64,000 nt of DNA from Pseudorhizobium xiangyangii (GTDB lineage Bacteria; Pseudomonadota; Alphaproteobacteria; Rhizobiales; Rhizobiaceae): NCBI RefSeq assembly GCF_020531965.1, contig NZ_JAJAWH010000017.1, positions 62,001 through 126,000 of the forward strand, given 5' to 3'. Numbering within the stretch: the stretch's first letter is position 1; every line of letters starts with the position of its first letter. Below the pieces are notes generated by a model, which was given only the letters and a program-made list of their open reading frames with translations, did no database searches and was not told where the DNA came from. A program made the position numbers and the translations under genes. Of this stretch, positions 1 through 8,812 are shown piece after piece.

Positions 1-248
1 GGCTTCTTATCCGCGAGACCGACATCCACAAGTAACGGCTGTTTCGAAATCAGGGCTTCGAGGCCCGCGAGGTCGATGACCACGGCGCCCTTCAGGGTTG
101 TCGGCGTCTCCCCCCGCATTGGCCCACTCCACAAGCCGCTCGGCTCTTGCACTTCGGCCCACGAATGCCCTGGGCCTATGGTGACCAGAAAGAACGAAAC
201 AGCAAGTGAAGTGACAAGCCTCATAAGAAATCCAGTCGGCCCTAACAT
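1..248 (-). CDS. PQQ-dependent catabolism-associated CXXCW motif protein (partial, 5' end only)
   Basis: The N-terminal 82 codons lie in the window and the rest runs off the left edge. A signal peptide is followed by the EPSGLWSGPMRGETP region and a rhodanese-like start (VDVG) that I recognise from the family of periplasmic proteins linked to PQQ-dependent alcohol oxidation. The CXXCW motif itself would lie outside the window. The ATG at 248 is preferred over an in-frame ATG at 224 because an AAAGGA ribosome site sits 7 nt before it. It begins 11 nt after the SoxYZ-like gene, so the two are almost certainly cotranscribed. The call rests on the N-terminus and the context only. Confidence 0.7.
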   Translation of the reverse strand, partial: MLGPTGFLMRLVTSLAVSFFLVTIGPGHSWAEVQEPSGLWSGPMRGETPTTLKGAVVIDLAGLEALISKQPLLVDVGLADKK

Positions 249-259
249 GTCCGTTCCTT

Positions 260-1075
260 TCAGTGCATCGCCGAAGGGACCTGGAAACTTTGCTCCCACC
301 GGCTTCCCTTGGTGTCGGATGCGACAACCGTCATCGGTTGACCATCGGTCTGCATGAAGTTGAAGCTGAGCACCGGATTGGTGGAGAGCGAGATATCGCC
401 GACAATGTCCAGAACAGTCTGGTCGCCGTGGGAGACAGTCACCTTGTCGATATAGCGCGGTGGCGTGTACAGCCGGGTGAGTTGGTTCATCTGCATGCCG
501 TTGAAGTTCGGATGCCGGATCATCAGCGTTGCCTCGGAGGATTTTTTCTCGACGCCCTTCGCGAACTTCATCCTCATGTCGCCCATCCCCTTCATTGCTT
601 CCACATCACTTGGTCCGGAAGGCGCAGAGCATCCGCCCGATGCCTTGACGAAGACGGCCGTAGAGAACAGCTTGCCATCTTTTGTCTCGGCGACAGCGTG
701 GACGTTCGTGTAGGTGTCGATCCGGACGCGTAGTTGCAGCGCACCGGGATCGGCGGCCGGTCCAAAGGTAACATGCGCAGCAAGCGGCGCAGGGTTGTCG
801 TCGATCACCAGATAGACCGACTTGATCTTGTCTTTCTCCGGCATGGTCAGGGTGATCGGCACGAGCGCAGCATCCTCGGCGCGCTTCGGCGCATCGATCT
901 TAATCAGTGTATCGGTCGGCACGATATCGCGGTCATCGAAGAGATAGCCGGCAATCTCCTGCCAGCGCTTTTCCCGGCCGGCATCCGGCTGGGATGGATC
1001 CGTGGCGCTCGCTGAGCCGCCGCAGAACGCCGTGACGAGAGCCGCCGCAAAAACCGTTCTCAATGTCCGTGTCAT
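260..1075 (-). CDS. Quinoprotein dehydrogenase-associated SoxYZ-like carrier protein
   Basis: A 271-residue secreted protein with a cleavable signal peptide (about 1-24). A SoxY-like part carries the carrier cysteine in a GGCSAPSG motif and is followed by a SoxZ-like beta-sandwich part, so SoxY and SoxZ are fused in one chain. In Sox systems these proteins carry sulfur intermediates on a swinging cysteine; the fused form travels with PQQ-dehydrogenase accessory genes and its exact substrate is unclear to me. I moved the start from the upstream open frame to the ATG at 1075 because an AAGGAGGAGG site lies just before it and the signal peptide begins there. It lies 28 nt after the metallohydrolase gene. 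Confidence 0.85.
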   Translation of the reverse strand: MTRTLRTVFAAALVTAFCGGSASATDPSQPDAGREKRWQEIAGYLFDDRDIVPTDTLIKIDAPKRAEDAALVPITLTMPEKDKIKSVYLVIDDNPAPLAAHVTFGPAADPGALQLRVRIDTYTNVHAVAETKDGKLFSTAVFVKASGGCSAPSGPSDVEAMKGMGDMRMKFAKGVEKKSSEATLMIRHPNFNGMQMNQLTRLYTPPRYIDKVTVSHGDQTVLDIVGDISLSTNPVLSFNFMQTDGQPMTVVASDTKGSRWEQSFQVPSAMH

Positions 1076-1103
1076 ATTCTCCTCCTCCTTGCTGGGCGGG
1101 GCG

Positions 1104-2084
1104 TTATTCCCATTCAAGCTCTTTGTAAGCCTGGATGACGTTGCGGCCGTTGTAATCCTCGAACAATATCCAGCCTTCACCTTGGTCCGCGGCGACCGTT
1201 CTGCTGGCTTCGTTTATCGCGATGCCCGCAGCAATCGCCCTGCGGGTCCCGTCATGCAGGGCTGTCAGGTAGCGAAGTTGTCTCGCCATGGCCGCTTCGA
1301 AATCCACCATTGCCGGCCCATGTCCCGGCACAGCGCGGGCAGGGGCGATGGCACTGAGCCGCTTGGCTTCCCTCAACCATCCCAAAAGACTTCCATCCAG
1401 AGATGGGATGCGATCGACAAAAAGCAGGTCCGCGGGAAACAGCGTCCCTGTCGATGTATCAAACAGGGAAAGGTCGCAGTCCGTGTGTGCGGCCCCGTGC
1501 GCGATGATCCGGATGAGACGGTCGCCTAAATCGATTTCGGCGACATCGCTGATCTCTCGCGTAGGATAGACGAGACGGCCTACATTCTCCGGCCCAAGCA
1601 TCTCGACGAGACGCTGGTGATAAAAGCTTCCTCGCGCATCGAACGCCGGCCGCAGAGCGGCATGGCCTATGAATTCCGGTTGTTCATCGACGAAAGCTTC
1701 AGCACCGAAGCAGTGATCTGGATGGACATGGGTCATCACGACATGCCGGATCGGCTTGGCCGTCCGCTTTCTGATTTCCGAAAGAAGCCACCGGCCATCT
1801 GTGACGCTGCCGCCGGGATCTATGACAAGCACGCTGTCGCGTCCGATGATGAAGCAGGTATTGGCAATGGCGCCCATGTTAGCCAATGTCGCCTCCTCGT
1901 GCGGTGCTTCCCGAACGAAGAGGCCGTTTCCGAGATCATTCAATGAAAACGTGTGAGCAGCCGAGCCGTGTGCCGGCAGGCAGCACATACACAAGCCGAG
2001 CGCAAAGGTTTCACGCCGCGTGAAGCGAACGTCACCGGCCGCGTGTCTGCCATTACCAACCCACTGGAGGTCAAATCCCGACAT
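1104..2084 (-). CDS. Quinoprotein relay system zinc metallohydrolase (MBL fold)
   Basis: A 326-residue metallo-beta-lactamase-fold protein. The zinc motif THVHPDH is at about residues 118-124, and further ligand histidines and an aspartate appear in the HGAAHTDCDL and PGHGPAM stretches. A twin-arginine-like leader (TRRETFALGLCMC) suggests export. The family co-occurs with SoxYZ-like carriers and PQQ dehydrogenases, which matches the next two genes. The ATG at 2084 is 1 nt past the stop of the upstream PtsN-like gene (TGACATG), implying translational coupling. The AAGGAG at 2100-2105 is rather far from this ATG (14 nt), so the start is only moderately certain. Confidence 0.85.
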   Translation of the reverse strand: MSGFDLQWVGNGRHAAGDVRFTRRETFALGLCMCCLPAHGSAAHTFSLNDLGNGLFVREAPHEEATLANMGAIANTCFIIGRDSVLVIDPGGSVTDGRWLLSEIRKRTAKPIRHVVMTHVHPDHCFGAEAFVDEQPEFIGHAALRPAFDARGSFYHQRLVEMLGPENVGRLVYPTREISDVAEIDLGDRLIRIIAHGAAHTDCDLSLFDTSTGTLFPADLLFVDRIPSLDGSLLGWLREAKRLSAIAPARAVPGHGPAMVDFEAAMARQLRYLTALHDGTRRAIAAGIAINEASRTVAADQGEGWILFEDYNGRNVIQAYKELEWE

Positions 2085-2085
2085 G

Positions 2086-2652
2086 TCAGAGATTACCACT
2101 CCTTACGCACGTCGGGTAGTGGTAGTTTAGGGCTCGCGTTCCGGTGAATTGCCGAACGAGTTGGTTGCTACTCGTCACGGCTCCTCCGTCAGATGAGGAT
2201 GACGGCTCACCAATGTTGCCATCGGTCGCGATCAACAGGATGTATGCCTCTTCGGCGGTTCGCGCGGTACGAACTGCAGAGTTCAGACGGTCGCTACGGA
2301 GACGCCGTGCGATACACGAGAGGATGTTCAAACACTGTTGCTGCATGTCCGGCGGTGACAACAGAGCGATAAGATCGACAGAAATCTCATCGACTGCCTC
2401 GAAATCGAGCGGCCGCGACAAACGCACAAACATGCAGACGCTCTTATCCAAGCCGTCGATTATCGCATGAGGAATGGCGATCCCCGTCAAGCCAAGACCC
2501 TCGCGATCCGTCAGCGCATGTGCAATCCCGGCCCGACCAAGATTGCACCTTTTCGAGGCCAGATCCGCTAACCGCGCAAGCAGATCCTTCTTTGAGTTGA
2601 ACGCCAGATCAATGACGATGTCCTCCGGCGACAGATAGTCGCTCAGTTGCAT
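2086..2652 (-). CDS. PtsN-like EIIA(Ntr) phosphotransferase protein with C-terminal extension
   Basis: A 188-residue protein with the PTS EIIA type 2 / Ntr fold. The phosphorylatable histidine lies in GLTGIAIPHAI at about residue 60. Known PtsN proteins are about 150-160 residues; here about 35 extra residues (serine-rich, then basic) follow the domain and overlap the region carrying the next gene's ribosome site. EIIA(Ntr) acts in the cytoplasm as a regulatory phosphocarrier, and in E. coli it binds KdpD and controls K+ uptake, so its place next to kdp is suggestive. The ATG at 2652 follows a GAGG site; an upstream GTG at 2664 is less likely. Confidence 0.75.
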   Translation of the reverse strand: MQLSDYLSPEDIVIDLAFNSKKDLLARLADLASKRCNLGRAGIAHALTDREGLGLTGIAIPHAIIDGLDKSVCMFVRLSRPLDFEAVDEISVDLIALLSPPDMQQQCLNILSCIARRLRSDRLNSAVRTARTAEEAYILLIATDGNIGEPSSSSDGGAVTSSNQLVRQFTGTRALNYHYPTCVRSGNL

Positions 2653-2677
2653 AACAAACCTCACATAGTTGAAAAGT

Positions 2678-3172
2678 TCAGGTCGCTTCCGTCAGGCGGT
2701 AACCCACTCCGGCCTCGTCAGAATGTGCTGAGGCTGGTCCGGAGTCTTCTCTATCTTCTGTCGGATCTGCCGCACATATACACGCAGATCCTGCACGTCG
2801 CTCTGTCCATCCCAGACCTTCTCCATCAGTCAGAACTTTGCCGGCATGCTGCCGAGCAGGCGCAGCACCTGGTATTCTTTAGGTGAGAGCTTCACTTCCT
2901 CCTCAGCGACCTTGACGATGCGCTTGACGAGATCGACAGAAAGTCCGCCTGTCTGGAACACACGCTCTTCTCCCCGCGACGGGAGGCGATGCCTCAAGGC
3001 CACCCGGATACGGGCCACCAGTTCGTTCGTGCGGAACGGCTTCGTGATGCAGTCGTCCACACCGAGCTCCAGCGCCCTGAATATCCTGCCTCGTCTGTAC
3101 GGCTCGACAGGATGATGCTCGGCAGCGTGCTCCCCTCGCTGCGCCAAAGAGCGAGGAGGTCATGTCCGACAT
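2678..3172 (-). pseudogene. kdpE: kdpE remnant (response regulator of the Kdp system), frameshifted and truncated
   Basis: Pieces of KdpE are readable in order but in different frames: LLALWRSEGSTLP and ILSSRTDEAG, then RALELGVDDCITKPFRTNEL (receiver lysine region), then a winged-helix DNA-binding domain (VKLSPKEYQVLRLL, LRVYVRQIRQKIEKTPDQPQ, and an EAGVGYRL end in another frame). The N-terminal half of the receiver, including the phosphoacceptor aspartate, is missing. At least three frame changes and an internal stop break the rest. It is joined directly to a kdpD fragment, so a large deletion removed most of kdpD and the start of kdpE. I see no way for it to make a working regulator. Confidence 0.85.
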
Positions 3173-3382
3173 GCGCGGGATGACCTCGAAGCCGTCCACT
3201 AGGGCTTGTGTTTCCTCGCGACCATGGGTCTCGATGACGGACAATAACACTTCATGGGTCTTGCCGACCCCAGGCGCCGCAACTAGGAATATCTTGAAGC
3301 GACCACGTTCCTCACGTTGCGCCTGTTCCAGGAGCGCAGCAGGCTATGGCCTGCCATTCATCTCGCGACTGTCCTCGGGCAT
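3173..3382 (-). pseudogene. kdpD: kdpD remnant (sensor kinase of the Kdp system), N-terminal fragment only
   Basis: About 70 codons survive from the N-terminal KdpD domain: MPEDSREMNGRP, an in-frame TAG at 3344-3346, then LLEQAQREERGRFKIFL, AAPGVGKT (Walker A) and ETHGREETQALVDGFEVIPR. Compared with the family, a short stretch after the Walker motif is deleted. The whole membrane, GAF and kinase part (normally about 800 residues more) is absent, and the sequence runs straight into kdpE debris. The ATG used here is at 3380-3382; an in-frame ATG exists further upstream at 3418. It follows kdpC in the normal kdpABCDE order. Confidence 0.85.
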
Positions 3383-3440
3383 GGAGTATCTGTCTTCTGG
3401 ACGGGCGGCGGCCACCATTCAGATGGCCGCCGGACCGCGA

Positions 3441-4007
3441 TTAAGGATTAGCGCCGTCAAGCGCGATGTTCAGAGCCAACACGTTGACGACTGGCTCTCC
3501 TAGGAAGCCGAGCTGACGGCCCTCGATGTGTTCATCGACCAGTACCCGTACAGCGGCCTCGTCCATCTGGCGCGCGCCGGCAATGCGTGGCACCTGGAAG
3601 TAGGCGGCTTCCGGCGAGATATGCGGATCAAGCCCACTTCCCGAGGCGGTAACCAGATCGATCGGTACTTCCGCAGTCGGGTTAGATGCCTTGGCGACCT
3701 CGTAATCCGCCGTCACCCGGTCAATCAGCTTGCTGTTGGTCGGACCGAGATTGGAACCGGAGGATGACGCCGCATTATATCCATCCCCTGCAGCGGAAGG
3801 GCGTCCCCGGAAGTACTGGTCGCCGGTGAAGGCTTGGCCAATCAGGGCAGAGCCAATGACCTGGCTGTCTCTCTCAATGAGGCTGCCGTTTGCTTGCGAA
3901 GGAAAGACTGCCTGAGCGATACCAGTCATTGCGAAGGGATAAATCAGGCCGGTGATGACCGTGGTAGCTAAAATCATCACGATCGCCGGGCGGAGTTGTG
4001 TCAACAT
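3441..4007 (-). CDS. kdpC: Potassium-transporting ATPase subunit C
   Basis: A 188-residue KdpC of normal length. One N-terminal membrane helix (about 8-33) is followed by a periplasmic domain with the conserved YFRGRPS and [14 protein letters not shown] motifs. KdpC stabilises the KdpAB complex and raises its K+ affinity. The AAGGAG ribosome site directly overlaps the kdpB stop codon, 12 nt upstream, so translation is coupled to kdpB. The downstream regulator genes are broken. Confidence 0.97.
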   Translation of the reverse strand: MLTQLRPAIVMILATTVITGLIYPFAMTGIAQAVFPSQANGSLIERDSQVIGSALIGQAFTGDQYFRGRPSAAGDGYNAASSSGSNLGPTNSKLIDRVTADYEVAKASNPTAEVPIDLVTASGSGLDPHISPEAAYFQVPRIAGARQMDEAAVRVLVDEHIEGRQLGFLGEPVVNVLALNIALDGANP

Positions 4008-4019
4008 TTCAATTGCTCC

Positions 4020-6089
4020 TTAGGCTAGGCCGAGCGCGGTAATGACCACGTCGATCGCCTTGATGCCGATGAACGGGACGATGATGCCACCGAGGCCGTA
4101 GATCAGCAGGTTACGGGATAGAAGCGCACCGGCACCAACAGCTCGGTACTTGACGCCCCTCAGCGACAGCGGGATCAGCGCAATGATGATCAGCGCGTTG
4201 AAGATGATTGCCGAGAGGATGGCGCTTTGGGGATTGGACAGGCCCATGATGTTCAGAACGCCGAGTTCAGGGTAAAGCGAAAGGAACATCGCTGGGATAA
4301 TCGCAAAATACTTGGCGATGTCGTTCGCGATGGAGAACGTCGTCAGCGCACCGCGGGTCATCAGCAACTGCTTGCCGATCTCCACGATCTCGATGAGCTT
4401 CGTCGGATCGCTGTCAAGGTCCACCATGTTGCCGGCCTCGCGCGCAGCGACCGTACCGGTATTCATCGCGACACCGACATCGGCCTGCGCGAGTGCAGGG
4501 GCGTCGTTGGTGCCGTCGCCGCACATGGCGACAAGCTTGCCTTTTGCCTGCTCCTCGCGGATGAGCTGCAGCTTGTTCTCGGGTGTCGCCTGCGCCAGAA
4601 AATCGTCCACGCCGGCTTCCGCAGCAATCGCTGCTGCCGTCATCGGGTTGTCCCCGGTGATCATTACTGTCCGGATACCCATCTTGCGCAGCTCGGTGAA
4701 CCGTTCCCGGATCCCCCCCTTGACGATGTCCTTGAGGTAGATGACGCCGAGGAGCTTGCCGTCACGGGCAACCGCAAGCGGCGTACCGCCGACCCTTGCA
4801 ATGTCACTGGCAATCGCCTCGACTTCCTTGATCGACCCTTCGCTTGCGCTGGCGCCCCCGGCGACATGACCAAGACGGACGTATTTGAGTACCGCATCGA
4901 CCGCACCCTTGCGGATCGACGAACCGTCGAGGTCCACACCGCTCATGCGTGTCTGGGCTGTGAACGGTACGAAGGTTGCATGGAGGTTCTGCATATCGCG
5001 GGCGCGGATTGCATACTTCTCCTTGGCGAGCACGACGATCGAACGACCTTCAGGCGTTTCGTCAGCAAGCGAAGCCAGTTGGGCCGCGTCGGCGAGTTCT
5101 TGCTCAGTTACGCCCTTGGCGGGACGAAACTCGGTGGCCTGGCGGTTGCCCAGCGTGATTGTGCCGGTCTTGTCGAGAAGCAGCGTGTCAACGTCGCCTG
5201 CTGCCTCGACAGCACGTCCGGACATGGCAAGCACGTTGAAACGAACGAGACGGTCCATGCCGGCAATGCCGATGGCCGAAAGGAGCGCCCCAATCGTGGT
5301 CGGGATAAGGGTCACGAAGAGAGCCACAAGCACAATGATCGGGATCGAGCCGCCAGCGTAGAACGCAAAGCTCGGGATTGTTGCCGTAGCTAGGACGAAG
5401 ATCAGCGTCATACCTGCGAGCAGAATGTTGAGTGCGATTTCGTTCGGTGTCTTCTGCCGTTCCGCACCTTCGACGAGGGAGATCATCCTGTCGATGAAGG
5501 TTGATCCTGCAGCAGCCGTGATACGCACTCGGATCCAGTCGGAGAGGACTTGCGTACCGCCGGTGACGGCCGAACGGTCCCCACCGGATTCTCGGATGAC
5601 CGGGGCGGACTCACCTGTAATGGCAGCCTCGTTCACGGAGGCGACGCCTTCTATGACCTCGCCGTCGGAAGGAATGATATCGCCCGCTTCCACCAGGACG
5701 ACGTCGCCGACCTTGAGGCTGGTGCCCGGCACTTGTCTGTAGTCGGTACCATTGGCATTGGACAGGAGCTTGGCTTGGGTCTCCGTGCGTGCCTTGCGGA
5801 GCGAATCCGCCTGAGCCTTGCCACGTCCCTCGGCGACAGCTTCGGCGAAATTGGCAAACAATACTGTGAACCAGAGCCACAAGTTGATCTGGAACGAGAA
5901 GCCGAGATCGTCGCTGCCTGTGACAAGGTCGCGAAGAAATAGGACCGAAGTCAGCGCCGATACCGTGGCCACGACAAACATGACCGGATTTTTGGCGAGA
6001 GTACGAGGGTTTAGCTTGGTGAAAGCGGACCCCACGGCGGGAAGTACTATGCGACTATCAAGGATACTCGCGGAATTTGCTCGGCTCAT
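4020..6089 (-). CDS. kdpB: Potassium-transporting P-type ATPase subunit B
   Basis: A 689-residue P-type ATPase, full length for KdpB. The phosphorylated aspartate is D306 in DKTGTIT. TGES (158-161) marks the actuator domain, and [19 protein letters not shown] the hinge of the phosphorylation domain. About seven membrane helices are visible. It hydrolyses ATP to drive K+ import through KdpA. The gene looks intact. A GGAG site precedes the ATG at 6089. It lies between a 50-codon small gene (39 nt upstream) and kdpC. Confidence 0.98.
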   Translation of the reverse strand: MSRANSASILDSRIVLPAVGSAFTKLNPRTLAKNPVMFVVATVSALTSVLFLRDLVTGSDDLGFSFQINLWLWFTVLFANFAEAVAEGRGKAQADSLRKARTETQAKLLSNANGTDYRQVPGTSLKVGDVVLVEAGDIIPSDGEVIEGVASVNEAAITGESAPVIRESGGDRSAVTGGTQVLSDWIRVRITAAAGSTFIDRMISLVEGAERQKTPNEIALNILLAGMTLIFVLATATIPSFAFYAGGSIPIIVLVALFVTLIPTTIGALLSAIGIAGMDRLVRFNVLAMSGRAVEAAGDVDTLLLDKTGTITLGNRQATEFRPAKGVTEQELADAAQLASLADETPEGRSIVVLAKEKYAIRARDMQNLHATFVPFTAQTRMSGVDLDGSSIRKGAVDAVLKYVRLGHVAGGASASEGSIKEVEAIASDIARVGGTPLAVARDGKLLGVIYLKDIVKGGIRERFTELRKMGIRTVMITGDNPMTAAAIAAEAGVDDFLAQATPENKLQLIREEQAKGKLVAMCGDGTNDAPALAQADVGVAMNTGTVAAREAGNMVDLDSDPTKLIEIVEIGKQLLMTRGALTTFSIANDIAKYFAIIPAMFLSLYPELGVLNIMGLSNPQSAILSAIIFNALIIIALIPLSLRGVKYRAVGAGALLSRNLLIYGLGGIIVPFIGIKAIDVVITALGLA

Positions 6090-6128
6090 AAGAGGCTCCA
6101 GCGTTGAGAGGGTAGACCGGGGCGACGA

Positions 6129-6281
6129 TCAGCCCTTTAGGATTTCAATTGTGCAGACGGCGGCAAAGAGGACGATCGCCATCGCTAGGATTACATTGGA
6201 GGCGACCCATCTCCCGGGCTCCTTGCCTCGCTTTTGCGAGGCAAGGGCTGCCTGTCTGCGGAGTGCCTGGCGGATGCTCAT
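6129..6281 (-). CDS. Small single-pass membrane protein between kdpA and kdpB
   Basis: A 50-residue protein: a basic N-terminal half (MSIRQALRRQ, QKRGKEPGRW) followed by one hydrophobic helix (about 27-46) and a short LKG tail. A GGGGAG site lies 8 nt before the ATG at 6281. The gene fits neatly in the 217-nt gap between kdpA and kdpB on the same strand, so it should be translated from the kdp message. It has no counterpart in the E. coli kdp operon. I do not recognise a named family; an accessory subunit of the Kdp complex is an inference from position and topology. Confidence 0.7.
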   Translation of the reverse strand: MSIRQALRRQAALASQKRGKEPGRWVASNVILAMAIVLFAAVCTIEILKG

Positions 6282-6306
6282 GACGAAACTCCCCGGTTCT
6301 ACTGGC

Positions 6307-8010
6307 TTAGAAGGTCTGGCCAGCGATCATGACCAGGTGTTCGACGACCGGACCAAGTGCCAGAGACGGCAGGAAGGTCAGTCCTCCGACGATCAGGATC
6401 GTGCCGACGAGCAGGCCGACGAACAGGCCGCTGTCGGTCGGGAACGTGCCGGCCGACGTCGGAACCCTCTTCTTGCCGATCAGCGAACCGGCGATGGCAA
6501 GCGCCGGAACGATGACCAGGAAGCGCCCCATAAGCATGCCGAGGCCAAGCGTCGTGTTGAACCAGGGCGTGTTGGCCGACAGGCCGCCGAAAGCCGAGCC
6601 GTTGTTGGCCGCAGCCGACGTGTAGGCGTAGAGGATTTCCGAGAAGCCGTGCGGACCTGCTGTGCCGATGGACGAGACCGCCGAAGGCAGCACCGTTGCG
6701 ATGGCCGTGAAGCCGAGCATGGCGAGCGGCAGGCAGAGGATCGCGAGCACCGCCATCTTCATCTCCTTCGCCTCGATCTTCTTGCCGAGATATTCCGGAG
6801 TGCGGCCGACCATCAGGCCCGCAACGAAGATGGCGATGATGATGAAGAGAATGATGCCGTAGAAGCCGGCACCGACGCCGCCGACAATGACTTCGCCGAG
6901 CTGCATGTTGATCAGTGGAATCAGGCCGCCGAGCGCCGTGAACGAGCCATGCATGGCGTTGACCGCGCCGCAGGAGGCCGCCGTGGTGATGACCGCGAAG
7001 AGCGACGACATCACGATACCAAAGCGGACTTCCTTGCCTTCCATGTTTGCGCCCTGGAGACCGAGCGAATGCATGATCGGGTTGCCGGAGGCTTCGGCCC
7101 AGTAGACGACGGCGACGCCGATGATGAACAGGATACCCATCGCGGAAAGGATCGCCCAGCCCTGGCGCTGGTTGCCGACCATGCGGCCGAAGACGTTCGT
7201 GAACGCCGCGCCGATCGCGAAGATGGACAGCATCTGCAGCATGTTAGAGATGCTGTCGGGGTTCTCGAAGGGATGCGCCGAGTTGGCGTTGAAGAAGCCG
7301 CCGCCATTGGTGCCGAGCATCTTGATGGCCAGCTGCGATGCGACCGGACCTAATGCAATCGTCTGCTGTGCGCCCTCGAGCGTCGTTGCCCGGACGTATG
7401 CGCCGAAGGTCTGCGGCACCCCAAGATAAACATAGACGAGCGTCAGCACGATGCAGATCGGCAGCAGGATATAGAGGGTAGCACGGGTCATATCGACCCA
7501 GAAATTGCCGATCGACTTGCCAGAAGCGCGCGCAAAGGCGCGGATCAGACCGATGGCGATTGCCATGCCGGTGGCGGAAGAGACGAAGTTCTGCACAGCG
7601 AGGCCGACCATCTGGCTAAAATACGACATCGTGCTTTCGCCGCCGTAGCTTTGCCAGTTGGTGTTGGCGACGAAGCTGATGGCCGTGTTGAACGAAAGGT
7701 CCGGCCCGACGGCAGACATGCCTGCCGGATTAAACGGCAGAACGTACTGGAAGCGCAGGATGCCGTAGAGCATCAGGAAACCAGCGAGGTTGAACATCAG
7801 AAGCGCGAATGCGTAGGCAGTCCAATGCTGTTCTTCGCGCTCATTGGTGCCTGCCAAAGTATAGAGTCCCCGCTCGACGGGAGCGAGGACAGGAGAAAGA
7901 AAGGTGCGCTCGCCAGAAAACACCCGGGTCATGTAGGCACCGAGCGGTTTGACGAGAATGATAAGGATCCCGCAGAAGACGAGGATCTGTAGCCATCCGT
8001 TGAGGGTCAT
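6307..8010 (-). CDS. kdpA: Potassium-transporting ATPase potassium-binding subunit A
   Basis: A 567-residue channel-like subunit of the KdpFABC pump, full length, with about ten membrane helices. The four selectivity-filter segments are present: [42 protein letters not shown] and [13 protein letters not shown]. It binds and conducts K+ with high affinity under K+ starvation. The ATG at 8010 lies 26 nt after the kdpF stop; the ribosome site there is weak, which suggests coupling to kdpF. Confidence 0.98.
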   Translation of the reverse strand: MTLNGWLQILVFCGILIILVKPLGAYMTRVFSGERTFLSPVLAPVERGLYTLAGTNEREEQHWTAYAFALLMFNLAGFLMLYGILRFQYVLPFNPAGMSAVGPDLSFNTAISFVANTNWQSYGGESTMSYFSQMVGLAVQNFVSSATGMAIAIGLIRAFARASGKSIGNFWVDMTRATLYILLPICIVLTLVYVYLGVPQTFGAYVRATTLEGAQQTIALGPVASQLAIKMLGTNGGGFFNANSAHPFENPDSISNMLQMLSIFAIGAAFTNVFGRMVGNQRQGWAILSAMGILFIIGVAVVYWAEASGNPIMHSLGLQGANMEGKEVRFGIVMSSLFAVITTAASCGAVNAMHGSFTALGGLIPLINMQLGEVIVGGVGAGFYGIILFIIIAIFVAGLMVGRTPEYLGKKIEAKEMKMAVLAILCLPLAMLGFTAIATVLPSAVSSIGTAGPHGFSEILYAYTSAAANNGSAFGGLSANTPWFNTTLGLGMLMGRFLVIVPALAIAGSLIGKKRVPTSAGTFPTDSGLFVGLLVGTILIVGGLTFLPSLALGPVVEHLVMIAGQTF

Positions 8011-8036
8011 GGGGGAAAACTTTCAGTTTTCGCTGT

Positions 8037-8126
8037 TCAGAAGCGTTCAGGACGAATGAGGGCGTAGACCAGGTAAGCGGCGATCAGGACGGTGACAGCA
8101 CCGCTCAATGCGTAATCGAAGAACAT
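8037..8126 (-). CDS. kdpF: Potassium-transporting ATPase small subunit F
   Basis: A 29-residue single-helix peptide beginning MFFDYALSG and ending in the typical YALIRPERF. KdpF stabilises the Kdp complex in the membrane. The ATG at 8126 has an AAGGAG ribosome site that overlaps the stop codon of the 27-codon gene just upstream, so the two are coupled. It was identified by sequence and by position directly before kdpA. Confidence 0.93.
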   Translation of the reverse strand: MFFDYALSGAVTVLIAAYLVYALIRPERF

Positions 8127-8137
8127 CGGTCGCTCCT

Positions 8138-8221
8138 TCAAAGCCTGTCGCACAGGCGCGTGTAGGCAAAGCAGAGCACGAAGAACGCGACTGCCGTGCC
8201 AAGTAGAATGATATCCAACAT
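8138..8221 (-). CDS. 27-residue membrane peptide upstream of kdpF
   Basis: A 27-residue peptide: MLDIILLG, a hydrophobic run to about residue 20, then the YTRLCDRL tail. A CAGGAG site lies 7 nt before the ATG at 8221. Its TGA stop is part of the sequence TGAAGGAG that serves as the kdpF ribosome site, so it is almost certainly the first translated frame of the kdp message. I believe similar peptides precede kdpF in other Alphaproteobacteria but could not check. A second KdpF-like accessory peptide or a translational leader are both possible. Confidence 0.65.
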   Translation of the reverse strand: MLDIILLGTAVAFFVLCFAYTRLCDRL

Positions 8222-8407
8222 GTCTGGACTCCTGACGTGTGCGCGCAACCAGACGACATGAAGCCACCTGCCAGATGGCGCCTTGCTGTGTGTCTGATAG
8301 GGGGATGCGTGTCCGCATCTGACGGACGGTATGCTCCCGGGCCGCATAGGAAAGCGAGACGGGAAAAATGAGGAAGAAATAAAGATCTTATATGGATTTG
8401 TGTCGCT

Positions 8408-8590
8408 TCATTGCCTTGCCGTTAAAGCAGCGACCGGCGCGAAAAAGCGCGCAGTCAGCAGCACACCGACAGCCACCCCGAGCATTCCAAGGATCACGCT
8501 GGAGGCGCGCATATATCCATCAGCACGCCTGCCGTCGAAGTCGCGCCGGGGGTAGACCAAGCTGCGAAGGACGCCAAACCAGTCAGCCAC
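8408..8590 (-). CDS. Possible 60-residue membrane protein upstream of the kdp operon
   Basis: A 60-residue frame starting at a GTG (8590) that follows a GAGAGGAA ribosome-like site. It begins [18 protein letters not shown], has a hydrophobic segment at about 29-53 and ends TARQ. Third-position GC and composition look like coding DNA. It lies on the kdp strand, 186 nt before the 27-codon gene, and is divergent from kup. No family recognised. It could be a leader gene of the kdp transcript or an independent small gene. Confidence 0.45.
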   Translation of the reverse strand: MADWFGVLRSLVYPRRDFDGRRADGYMRASSVILGMLGVAVGVLLTARFFAPVAALTARQ

Positions 8591-8812
8591 TGCTTCCTCT
8601 CAGGTTCAAGAAGCTTTGGAGGGTGTGGTCGTCCTTGGACACATGTAGAAAGCGCTGCCTATGACAGGAGCGAAAGTGAACCCATCCCGATAGGAAATCG
8701 ATGGGGACAGTTTCTGTTTTGCATCAAGATTCTATATGAGTCTATTTGCCACTTCTCCCGCGATGCGCATATAAGGCCGCGAAAATTCCTCGGCTGCCTG
8801 CCCGGAGATCTT

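Noticed and set aside
2903-3250. 115-codon frame taken as an intact gene
   Set aside because: It is part of the kdpD/kdpE debris read across the junction; the real homology changes frame several times.
5818-7353. 511-codon plus-strand frame over kdpA/kdpB
   Set aside because: Exact shadow of kdpA and kdpB on the other strand, dominated by R, D, E and H from complementary codons; no domain and no ribosome site.
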